The notes beneath the pieces are model-generated. The model worked only from the letters and a program-made list of their open reading frames with translations. It had not been told where the DNA came from and made no database searches. Source: Sipunculus nudus (taxonomy: Eukaryota > Annelida > Sipuncula > Golfingiida > Sipunculidae). Taken from it: a stretch of DNA of 64,000 bases. Shown here piece by piece: positions 37,201 through 50,794 of the stretch. Both the position numbers and the translations under genes were made by a program. Every line of letters starts with the position of its first letter. Position 1 is the first letter of the stretch. The stretch is taken from assembly GCA_026874595.1 (NCBI GenBank), contig CM049311.1, positions 7,541,676-7,605,675 of the forward strand, in the 5' to 3' direction.

Positions 37201-40200
37201 GAATGTTGCCGTTCACATCTTTCAATACAAAGTTCACTTTTCTTAAATATACCCAAACAAAGCTAATGATATCACGTTTACTTGCCCTGGGATAGCTGCC
37301 AATGTGTAATATATTATTGATGAATTGATGTTCAGAGGAGTGACATTTCCACTTGTACCCGCCCTGAAGCTTTGAACCGGAATCAGCTCAAATATTATCT
37401 TAAGAGACTGGGAATGGATTCCAATGGAACAAAGAGGGTCCTTGAAGAGAAATATTGGATAAAAGAGCAAAGTTGGTTGAAATTTTTTTAAATTGAGAAG
37501 TTTCCTTAATAGAGTAGCTTTAAGCAAACCTAAATCATAAATCCACTGCAAACAACAACATACTTTGCACTTGCATTTAGAATGTAATGTTTGTAATGCT
37601 TGCCTGCATCGTCTGTGTTTACAGATGTGAATTGTTAATCAATTAAATGAAAAAAAAATTGTATTTTCCATTATGCTTCAATAATATTTCACTGAAACAA
37701 TTAATATTCAATAAATAAATTAAACCTAAGGTACTGTAAATAAGGAAAGCTTATCAAAAGTAAATATTTCTTTGTTTACCTAAGCCAATAAACTTGGCAT
37801 TCGAAAATGTAGAATTGTCTATTTGTGTGTGCATTTTCCCGCATTGTCTTTGAATGAATGTGGAAGAAAATTTCAGAAGACCACACCTCCTTAAATATAT
37901 AAATAGTCCAAAATATAATTACTTTTGTGAAAGTATTTGATTTAAATATCTTTCAGGTTCCTTGTTTTTACGCATATTCCTTTTTTAATATCACCTACTA
38001 CTTTCAATTGAAATCTATCGGATAGAAGGAGACTGATTGGTTAAATGTTAGGCTACGCAAAATTTAGATGCAGAGGTTCGCGGAGTTATGCGTGTGTGTG
38101 ATCTATTTTGACTACAGTTTGAATGTCTTTCATTGTATGTTAGAACGTATGACCTGAACGCATTAATCTAGTTTACTTTTAATAATAAAACACTGCTTTT
38201 CTTTTCAGAATGTAACATTAAATATGGGATAGATCAACGGAGAACCACGTGCAACATTAGCGATTCTTGTCATGAAATTTCATGCTGCGCAGACCTTCAG
38301 TTTTATACTTCCCAGTATATTTTGCATCTGACACTGAGTTATAATCCATGCATTGGCATTATCCTAACTACGGTTAGTGGGAGGTATCAGATCCCGTTCC
38401 CATCACCAAATGGTAATTGTTTTTTCTGGTCATAGAGCAGTTATTTCTTGTCCATGAGCAGTAATTGTGTACTAATACATCACTCGTCGGGTCAGCGATC
38501 GAGAAATATTTAAGTGAGGACTCATTAGTCTAAATGCAGGCTTCCGTGGGTAAATCAACGGACTATATAATAATATGTTGATGTTATTTGTATAATTTGG
38601 GATGCGACGAAAAATTATCAAAAATAATTATATAACATCCACCACAGAAATGAAAAGTGACAAAGTCAACTTGTGGAAAGATCCCTCTATGTCAAGATGC
38701 ATTCAGCTTCTTTTAAGATATGACATAAAAGGTTTTGACAGATGGGCACAGGTAGGAATTGTTATTGTATCAGAAGTGACAGAAAATTCAAAAACCAAGA
38801 CTCATGGCACTCTTTTAGACACCTATCCTACCAATTGCGATATGCACTTTTAATCTGACCATTTGTATACATTTGCTTACAAAGCAGCGATATAAGTGAG
38901 GCTTGGTCACAATTTTCTACACTTTTTGCAGTACTCTGGTCAGATTTTACTAAATGACAACCGTTCTTCAATTCAATGTAAAATGATTATTTTTCCTGCA
39001 ATCATTCTCAATGTTTAAAGCTTCTCCCCAGGTAAAATTATCAACCTTCTGGTGCAGTGCTAGAACGCGGGAATGTAAACATCCTTTTGTTATATTTGAA
39101 AATTTGAAAATTCCGCGGGCCAGTTGTATGAATAATTATGGCCCGTCACTGAGGAGGAGTTCAGGTACAGTATTATACTGATAAATTCTTCTCAGACATT
39201 TTTCTCAGATCTTTCTTTACAGACTGTAATTTCTGTCTAATTTAATGTAATATTTTAATTTTATAAATGCAAAGTTAATACACACTATTATATCATTAAC
39301 TCGAGTTTTCGGTAATTCATTATTTAATTCAGCACAAAATGGCAATATTGGAGACCTCATCAAAAAGAAGAAAACGACCGTTGGCCAAATAATAAGAGTA
39401 ATGGAAGAGGCAAACCAGAACCCGAGGTCTATTCGAAAAATGCTAAATATGCTTCGAAAAGTACATGGCAAAATGGTAAGAGCACATTTGAAAAGCTTTT
39501 AGAAAATCAGAGAAAATCATGTTGCTTTTAATGATTCTTTCTCTGAGACAATTACCCGGTTGGAATGATCTATTCAATTGATAAATTTTGTTATGAAGGA
39601 TAATTTATGTATTAAATTACACATTTAATATAGAATGCTTGACATATTACGATATATTTCCACCTTTCAGCTGAGATCCCTCGTTAACGCTGCCATTACT
39701 AAGATTTTTGATAATTTATGTATTAAATTAAACATTTGATATAGAATGCTTGACACATTACGATACATGTCCACCTTTCAGCTGAGATCCCTCATTAACG
39801 CTGCCATTACTAAAATTTTTGATAATTTATGAATTTTATTAAACATTTAATATAGAATGCTTGACACATTACGATATATGTCCACCTCTCAGCTGAGATC
39901 CCTCATTAGCGCTGCCATTATTAAGATTTTTGATAATTTATGTATTAAATCAAACATTTAATATAGAATGCTTTACACATTACGATATATGCCCACCTTT
40001 CAGCTGAGATCCCTCATTAACTCTGCCATGACTAAGATTTTTGAAAACGAGTTTTCTCGAGAAGACATGTGCAGTCAAGGTTTTGAGATACCAATTGGGC
40101 CAGTCATGAAAGATTTCTTTAAAATTAAAGTCTCTCTTCAACCACCAATTCCAATACCACCAATAATTTTAGGTAAGTTTCTTCGTTGCTTATTAATTTC

Positions 40201-43200
40201 ACATACGTACATTCTGTAAATCAATAAGATGTACTACAGCTGGCGTAAAAGTTCAAGCCTTATTGTCGGCATTCCAAGATATTTAGGAGGCTGTTTTTAT
40301 ATTCTGACGGTGTTCATAACATTTATAAACTCACATTTTATATTTGAATCTGTAAATATTATCATAATGACTAAAATAACTGAATGCCGCTTTCTTGCAA
40401 AGTCACGTTATTTAGGTTTCAGTGCTGGTGGTCGCTATGGTCTAACGTTTTCGTGCTCTATATGCCTCATGTCCAGGAAAATAAAGGTGAAAGACTATAC
40501 TATTATCCTTTGTTCTTAATGAAACAAGTGACCACCATTTGCTTTAATATACACAAATGCCGAACTTTGAAACAAACGTTTGTTATGTATGCGACAGGAT
40601 TAAGCCCTTTGTACATTTATTCGAAATGCTTGCCTATATAGGGTACCGTGATCCCTGAGGTCGCGGGCAAGGTGTCTGGAGAAGCTTCAGTTTCAATTTT
40701 TATTTTCTCTGGAGGAATATCGCTTACAGGGTATCTTCTGAGCACACGATTCCCTACTAATATCTCTGTAGGGTTCAGCAAATTTCCATTGGATGTAAGG
40801 TATGTGATATGTAGTGAAACAAATCAAAGCAAGTGATTGCAATTGCATTAGCGTGTGATCTTAAATTTTCTCTACATAAAATAATTGATGATTTATAATG
40901 TACGCATATATGATATTTCTGCAACTTACCCAGTAAATGCAGTGCATATGAGCTCCATATTGTGTGCAAATTGATCATGTGACCAGTATACCAGTTACAG
41001 ATGCAGATGGCGCCAGATGTTTTACTTGTATTGACAAAATGTTCTTTTCCATTTCTAACAACTCAAGTAACAAAATATAAACATTTATGTGAAGCGTTTA
41101 TGTGAAGGATAGCTATCTCTCAGAATAAGTAGTTTTAAAATAAGTACCTACTGAAATAAATTATTTTCAATATTAAAGTTTTATTGAATGTTAATTATTA
41201 CTGAATATGATTTCTTTGTTTGGTTATTACATGTATTTCCGTTACCAAATAATAAATACACACCTTGCAGGAATATGTAAGCCGCAAATGGCACCACTGT
41301 TGACTTTTAATGAGCAAAAACATATATCCGCTTTTCTTGTTAGTTTATAAATTTAAGCTTTAGGTGACAACACTGAACTACTGGAGAAGGGGTAACTAAG
41401 GTAATTTTGGAAGGTTCTGTTTATACCCTTGTTCTCTTGAGAACATTTATCAGAGTGATACTTAGCTGGGCATGGTTCGTTTAACTTAACATGCAGACGA
41501 GATCTGGTATATTGTCTTAGTAAACCCCACCCAAGGGTAATGTGGCCTATAATTGTATTATAACATGATGGCCCGCGAGCCGCGAGTAAAGGTAGTCATT
41601 GGAATTTTAAAAGGAATATGCTATAACGAAGACTCCATTAATTGTATCAGGTGTACATTCTTTCAAGTTACGACGGGCAATTCATGTCTGTCGTGTAATT
41701 TGAAACATGCCTTTACTTGTTAATTCGTTTCAGGATTCGGATGGATCTTGAGTTGATTCCAATTGAGCTTGATCTTCGTGCGCGAGTGTATGTTGGAACA
41801 TTCCCTCTGGAGCTTCCAATTTTGGATGTTTCCCTGTATAGGTATACCATGAAAGCCATCAGAATGGGGGTGTTTAATTTAAATGATATGGAGCCAGATA
41901 AAACAAAACCCGAGTTTATTGATTACATCAAAAAGGTGACCAAAATAATTGTTGTATTTTAAGTTCGCCAATATTTGAGAAAGAGTTACCCTTAGGAACA
42001 ACGATCAATATATAAGTTAGCTATCTGTTTCTAAATGATATCCATGAATAAGGTCGATCTTGTTAAGAATTATACTCGCTTCTTCAAGCCTTAACAAATA
42101 ATCTGGTATGGCATAAACGTCTGTCCCTCTCTCTTTCTGTCGCCTTAGCCCAGGCAGAAAAGAACTCTATCGGGAGAAGGACACTGTAATGTAATGCAAA
42201 TTCCAAATCGAGACTACACAGAACCGGCATTTAACTTGGAGCTTGCGGTTTATGAAGACAGAAGTGAGGTACAGATGAAATACTCGGTTGGAACCGTCCC
42301 AGGTGGTAATGACATTATTCATGATGAGTCACTTGGAGGCACATCGACTTTTATTGTGAAGGTATTGGTTATGGTTAATCCATCTAATGTGGTAACATTA
42401 AGAAAGGGAATTGCATTCTGTGGCTGCCTTTTCATTCGCGAGTTTCAACTTCTCGATATTCACGAAGAAGGGATTATCGCGAATATAAACCTTCATGAAT
42501 AAGAGACCGCGTTGTCGAGGGCAAGCAGAAAGGTTAAAGATTATTATTAAGAATAAAAATATATCTCTACTTCATGCTGTGCGCGAAGAACTCTGGCGAA
42601 AAATGATATTTTGAGTGATAATGAATGTTGCTTGTTCAAACATTGCCATGTTAATTGATATAAGATCTTTCAAATTATCTGCCAGGAACGATAATTTTCA
42701 CTTGTTCGATGTTCCCTTTGCTACGCGGGCACATATTTTGGTCACTTATTATTTGATATTTTTATTTCATATAACAAATAAAAACTCATGTATGTTTTAT
42801 AGAAGAAGAGATCACGCGAAAACGGGACCCTCTCTAAACATTAAAAAAGTGGAAATTGCAAAATGTTATCTCCGTGATAATGAAGCCAACCACACTATAT
42901 GTATAGTTTTATTGAGCATCTCACGGATCCAATATTCCATCTTGCTTCTTCACCACGCTTTAAAGAAGGTTTAATTTAATTTGTATTCCTTTTGACCAAA
43001 CAAAAGTTCAAAAAAAATAAATGGAAAGTCGAATCTCAGTTTGTAGAACTATCGATATCACTTGAGAAAACCCAGTTGTTTAATGAAAGTGCAATATGAA
43101 CGTGAAAAAAACCTTGAAGTCACGTTAAGACCCTTAATTAATCACTCTTTTAATAGAAATTGGTGCCAGGTAGGCCCCTCCACTTCACGGTGTGCGTGAT

Positions 43201-44353
43201 GAATTCAGCTGAAGCCAAGGTCTGCACAAGCTGCAGTATTCCAACTTACGACACTACGCCTCCTGCTGGACGGGTTACCCCTGATTTCTTGGCCACAAGC
43301 CACCCAAATGTCCTAAAGGGTTCTACACTGGCTGTCGACGATTCGGAGATAATTAAGAAGCTGGTAAGTCAAGATCAATGTTATATTCGGAGGAGTGTTC
43401 ACTGGAATAATATAATGTTGTCATGAAACATTTTGAAGCATTTTCATGGATCTTTCATTCAGGTTGCGGTCGGGTATGGGCGGGGTACGATTGGAAACCA
43501 AGTGATTGACTGGAAAACGGCAACATCAATACCAGACATCGGGGTTCCTACGAATAATCCAGTCAAAAGGTTTTCAGGTCAGTCCAAGCAACATGATATT
43601 AAACACTAGAAAATTTTATATAAAATATCACCAAATAAATAAAACTACCTTACTTTGTAAAAGGTTTTGTTTTCCATCTGCTGCAGAAGTTTGAACTATA
43701 GTTGAAACTGACCTGCATCTTCGATGAGAGAACGCTTTGCGAACTAACTCACTGACTTTATCATTCGACTTGGCTTAAAATGAATTACTTCAATTTCAAA
43801 CGGGATATTGTTTTTATAAAATTATTTCTTAATTACTAATTGAATTATTCTTTTTGGGAGGCGGATGGTATTAATTTTTGTTATATTACATTCTCATATA
43901 CACGTTCAAATTAGATAACCAGTTAATGCACAATGAGAGGTCAACTTTGTTCCTCAAATTATTATGAGTGAACAATTTGAAACAAGTAGACGTATAAGGC
44001 TTATCTGGATTACTCTTTGTGTTGAGTTTACGTTTTTCTGGGAAACTAACTGAGGTAACCTGTGCCTGTGGGAGAAATAATTCATTTTTATGTAAACAAA
44101 ACCTGGCCACGCTTAACCAACGCAATGAACTTGTAACAAGTTGTAGACCTGCTAACAAATTCTTACGTAAACTCAACACAAAGAGTAATCCAGATAAGGC
44201 ATGTTTTACAGGTATTAATTACAAACGCGCTTCAGTGGAAAACAAGATGTTCAATGTTCAACCCCTCCAGTAATACTGTTCTGATGAGTGCCGTACAATG
44301 GTACGAAACTAATTTGACAAAACGATGCTTACAATCGTTTGATTCCTTACACA

Positions 44354-44420
<67 letters not shown>

Positions 44421-47400
44421 AACACGTCCATTTCAGGGCATCGGGCTGGTCGTTTAGTTGCCCGTCCCTTCTCCCAGAATAAATATCACACTGTCGAGGA
44501 CTGTGCCAAGGCCTGCCTCTCCAATCCCTCATCATTATGTACTGCTTTCAATTATGATCATGGTGGAAGCGGGCACTGCGAACTTCTAGGTAGTGTAGAA
44601 GGTCATGGAGTAGAGCTGCACGAGGTACCTCCGATTGTTTGCATGAAATTATTCGTTTCTTTGGAACTATAGTTGTCATGTCTCATTTTTTGTGCTTTAT
44701 ATATTATAGAATTATGTTCAAGGTCACATCAGGTTCTTTTCTTTTTGAGGCTGGCTTCTATTACTACTATGAGAGGCTTGGTGTTGGGCACAAGTCAAGA
44801 TTCAACTTCCAAGAGATGACTTTGGAACACAATAAACTCTACTTTTTCAATTTTTACCTGCAAAATGTACTTGGTAAGGGTTCTATGCATACTAATTTTA
44901 TTTCTTAATGTTTTATGAGCTCTTCAATCAGGAGGCGATTCTTCCATGGGATTTGTTTATTGTACAAGATTGTACTATATAACTGATATGTTAATGAAGT
45001 TTAACATTGTTAAATAAAAACTTTCTGTCTCAAAAGAAAGATCACTTTATAATCATGGGATACTTTTTAGGCTATGAATCGGTACTTTCGTCACAAGGGG
45101 TTCTTGCTGATTTCACACCACCTGAACCTGGACTGATCAAGAACGTGACAATTGATATTCTGACTCGAGAAGACTGCCGTGATATGTTACCACCAATATA
45201 TCACTTGCGTTGTTTAAGTGTCACTCCTCTTTCCAACCATCGGTGAGACGATGTATCTAACATGTTAAATTTGGATAGCGCGAATAATGTGATGCTAGAG
45301 ACGTTTGTGAATAAAGCCTGAAGATATATGAAGACGGAAATCGATGTCGTGACACATACTTGATAAATTTGCAAAGGAGCAATTTATAGTTGTAACAAGT
45401 ATCATTTGATTTTAGTATAAACTATCATTGAGATTATGCTTCGAAAAATTTAGGTACTTGTTGATTAACCCTCTTTGGATTAGCCATAATATCATTAGGG
45501 CTTACCTCTTTTATAAGAATTATCATAGACGGGCCAGGGTCTGGTACAGTCATGAATGGACCGAAACCAGGGGTTGACCAACTTTATACAAGAACTAGAA
45601 CACACATATCAGGTAATACAAATATGCTTCTGCAATGCTAAAAATTGCCTTTTGTACACAGTCCCACCGTCTCCGAAATGAAAAAAAAATGTTCAGTACT
45701 TTTCATGTTCTTTTAATATATACTCGTTTTGAATTTTTTTTGTCTTTTTTTATGATATATTTTATATGGATGATATTCGTTCATTAAAACGACGGTAAAT
45801 AACGCCTTGAAAGGATTCGACTGCTTATTTGACTCTATGTGTATCCCAATATTAGTTCTGATAAAGTAACATTTTTAGTTTATAATTATTGGACCAAAAT
45901 AAATTGCTATTCTTTTCAGTAAATTGGGATGGTATCGTTGACTCCGAGACTGGGATTTTTCTGTACACGTGGGCTGTGGGCGATAAGCCGTGCGAGACGA
46001 CAGTCCATCCTCATCATGATCCACACGCCCATCTAACTGACGCCTCAACCTGGACCCATACCGGAACAATTTACCCCCTCCATCTGGATGGTTAGTTTTT
46101 TTTTATTCGTGTAACTGCAGTACATTATATTTTGTCGAACGAAAAATGAGTATCTCCTTCTGTTTTTTTAACTTTTTAATTCAATCATTAATAGCTTTTG
46201 GAATAATCTTGGAGATGATACATTAATATCTCATACGAAATTCACCATAATAATATGAGATTGATGTTGGACCAAAATAAATTGTTATTCTTTTCAGTAA
46301 ATTGGGACGGTATCCATGACAAGTTAGATGATTTAGCTTGACATTATGAAAGGTATTATAAACATATCAAGGAATCTTAAAGGTGTTATGTTCATACATT
46401 TTTACTATGACGAATTTTTATTTCCAGAGGGCGACTATCATGTAACAGTGAGAGGGTTCAACAAAGTCCAGTATTGGGGCCCACTGGCCCTCTCCGTGTG
46501 CCACAAAACACCATACACCGTTGATTTGACTCCTCCTATAATAGAGAGTATCGGAAACCTCACGTACAACACTGGAGAAAATACCATAGCGTTCGATATG
46601 GTGGCATAGTATATATTTTTTGTGCATAATTATTCAAGATAGATTAGAAGTGGTATTTTCTGATAACACCATTCAGTAATATAAAAGTTTCAAACTGGTT
46701 GAGCTTTAATTACTATTTTGTGTTTTGGGAATCATAAAGGATTATTGGTTTATTTTATTATAGTGACATCAGATCTCGTGTCGAACGTGTGGAGCTTGCA
46801 CTTGGGACATCCACTAGAAATACAGATATACTTCCTTACAAAGACATCAGGTTATATCCTCATATCAGTTTTCAATACGCTGTTGAGGAAGGTATATCAA
46901 CATGGGTCAAAGTCAGAGTCACGGACGCAGGTAAATGATTTTGTATAGGTAACTGACATGATGGTTAGCTATTTTGATCCAAATATTTCACATAAATTGA
47001 TAGGTTTTATTGCGAAAAAAACAGTCCAAGTAATAACATTTATCACATCAAGTTAAATAAGTATAGCTTTTATGCAAGACCGCTAAAACACTGTTTCAAG
47101 CTTCTTTAAATTCCAGTTGAATGGAGAGAAAGTGGACACGCCCCTTACCCTATTCTCGTTGATAAGTCCCCTCCGATAGCCGGAAGTGTGTACGACGGGG
47201 ATCACCATGAACATGATGATAAATACCAGGTGTCAAACACTACTATTTGTGCTAATTGGCATCACTTCTATGACCCCCATAGCGGGATAGGTTGGTGGTT
47301 ATTAAATGATACTTGGAACACTGAACCATCCAAACATAACGGCGTTGGTTGCAAGATATTAATTTACAGCGACTGTTTTGGCAATGTGATAATGAATGGT

Positions 47401-48157
47401 TGAACTTATGACTTTTTTTCCTCTTATCAAGTTAACGCGAACCCAAAATGTTTATGAAGTCATTTTATACATACTGCTTGCATGCTAGCCTGCTGTCTGC
47501 ATATAAAATCTTGTACTTTGTGACACATATTGTCAACAAATAAATATTTCAGATGTGTATCGGGTCGGGTTTGGGAATCTTCCTTTCCTGGATAATGTAG
47601 TGTCTTTTGAAGTGTATAATCATTCAGTACGACTGATATGTCATGATGTAGAGTTGTTGCATCAACAAAAATACTACTGCACGGTAACTGCATACCATGG
47701 CGGAACTGATAAGATGAACGTTACCGTGGTCTCAAACGGCGGTAAGTATATTAACATTCGATGCTCTTATTTAGCAGTTTTACATTGAAAGAAAAGTAAA
47801 AGGATTGACTTTTGTTGAAGCATATTGTTGAGATATTTCTCTTGTATACATTCAGATATGTAGCTATACAATTCTGTAAATGCGACAATCCAAATTCAAA
47901 TAAGGCCTTGTTTCCTTTCCAGTTAGTGTGGATATAACCCCTCCTGAACCGGGTAATGTCATGGACGGCAAACCAGATCAATTGGATGTACGTTACTCAT
48001 CAAAAGCTTCTACGGCTTCTGTATCATGGACTCCTTTTATTGATCTCGAATCTGGCTTAACGAAATATACACTGACCACGTGGAGAAAGAATGCAGGTAT
48101 AACTATTTTGTTTGTTCTACAAGCATACATATATACTCAGTAACACAAACGTATATA

Positions 48158-48213
<56 letters not shown>

Positions 48214-50751
48214 AATAGCCATTCTGGTGCAATGTATAGATAAGTGAAACATGAAGACACGGACCAATCAGTTGAACCAACTGTTCTGTGTATTCATTTT
48301 CCGTTTTTCTCTCTCCCTGTCCCTCTCTGATATATATATATGACATATATGAAATATAAGGAAATGAACACCTTACCTTATTAAAAGGTGATGCAAGACT
48401 AAGATTAAAATCTTAATAGAAAAAAATATATAACATAACCCATTATGTAAAGAAAATGTGATATAAAACATTTAATTAGTCAAAGTCAGGGTATAGAAAT
48501 AGGAACCCTCAAATAACAGGCCGTAAAAATATTGCACAGATAAGTAAATCTTCAGTTTCTTTTTAAAAGTGGCTAAGTTGTCAACTTTTCCTTGTTCCAA
48601 AGGAAATGGATTCCACAAACTAGGGCCTGCTAAAGTATGCACTTTTGACAACCAAAGTGACTTTGTGTAAATTCGGGCGTTTCTGTGTTTGCTTAAGGCC
48701 GATGTGCGGGAAAGGAATGGTAGACCACTTTATTGCGTGTAGCAGTAAAACAGTGTGACAATATAAATGCATAGCAATCGGGAAACGAAAACGGCAAACT
48801 GCCATTAAACAAGGTTGATAATTATATTATATGGTATATTTACACCTGAGCATCTGTCTGACGGTAAACAAAAAATCAAATTTCATATAAATATCTAGTA
48901 AATAGTATAACCCTCCATTACACACTGATAAGTATACCATTTGTACACAGGAGAGTAAAATTGGACCTGAAAACCCTTTATTAAATAATGTTCAATGTAA
49001 ATTATTTAGAATGCCCTATTAGAAATACAATCCTAATTCGTGACATATATGTATATCCATGCTACGCACATACTTCACTTTAATGCATATGTTCCCAATA
49101 AGGAGATATGTCTGCAGATAAATTCCACATAATAAAGTATGACTTTATTACAAATGAACAATAAGGCAGGCAACTCACACTAAAAGTAAAGAGTTATACT
49201 TAAAGTGTTGCTGATGCAACAAATATTCTTGTTTAGCCTAGAATGAATATGTCACCCAAAAATAGTATTTATATAATATTATCAACATTAATATACATGA
49301 GATATTATCTTTCTTGTAGTTTTAACAATAGTAGTAAGATACACAATTTAATATAAATTTATACAGAAACACCTGTTAAAACACTGCAACAATAAAATGC
49401 ATTGCATCCGGATCCACACAGCAAACTTTTTCAATTACCGTGTGTTACTCCACACATATTGTGTGACCTCTGATCTTAATTTTAATATCAAATACGGGGC
49501 CCTGTTCACAGAAAGAGTGTCACATTTTACAATGCACCCGTCACGGTCGGTTGCGCGCATACTGAACTCTGCTTCATGAAAACTATCTAACTATATGCTC
49601 TATATAAAACATAATCAATTTATTTGAGAATAACCTGGCCATGTGTAATGTCTGTGAGGTAATTTATATTAAAATTTAAAAAGTGGTGTTTAACCAGGAA
49701 TAAATAAATCTTTCTCCAAAACTAACAATTGTTTATTGTATTAATTCATAACCTTCTTGGGTGCAAACCACAGGTTCAGCTGAACTTAAGATCCATGAAG
49801 AAACGTTACCCGCAACATCCTACACACAGACCCTGCACCATCTTCATCTTAAACATAAGGACGAGATTCGATCTGTTGTCCTCGGAACAAATGGGGCAGG
49901 TCTATCGACTGCAGTATCCTCAGATGGTGTACTAGTAGATTTGACACTTCCGGCTTTGCTTAGACTTGTTGACGGTTTGATACCCGACAAGGATGTAGAC
50001 TTTACCGTGCGTAATCCTTTAGATTATCTATCCATAATCATATCTCCGAAAACATTTCCTTTAATATAAATTATGAATTTTTATTCATTATAAGTGTGGA
50101 TAATTTAATTATAAAATTTATTGAATTTAATTTTTAGTTTAGATTTTAAGATAATTAAAACCCGTTTCTCTTTCATTTTTTATTATGGCAGACCTCTAAT
50201 GGCGGACTTTCAGCTACTTGGGACTTCGTCGACCCAGAATCGGATATAGATTACTATCATGTTTCTGTAGACCAGATTCTAGGCGGAACAAAGTCTCGTA
50301 TTTATCCGGACAGGTAGTGCATTCTTTAAGATTATGTTTTGAATGAATGCAAAACTTACATAATGGCCGTATCTTTGCAATTACCTTCGAGCTCACCTTG
50401 ATTGGATAGTTAACACATTCATAAATTATTTATCTTTTGAAGGGCCACGTGGCAGACGCTTCCCGCTACAACAAAATCATGGACAATAAATCATACACTA
50501 AACCTTGAAGCCGGCGCTTGCTATGTTTACCATGTATCTGGCGTAAACATGGCAGGTCTTACAGCTAGTCACCACACTGATGGCATAAGGGTCGACGACA
50601 CACCACCCAGGGTAATTTTTTTTTGCTTAAGATATGTGGCACACATCTTCTCTTTAACTTAAGTTCTTTACACGTTTTCTGTTTATCGGGTGTGTAACTA
50701 GATATTCAATCATTGGCAATTATTAAACTCAAAATAAACACTATATATATA

Positions 50752-50794
<43 letters not shown>

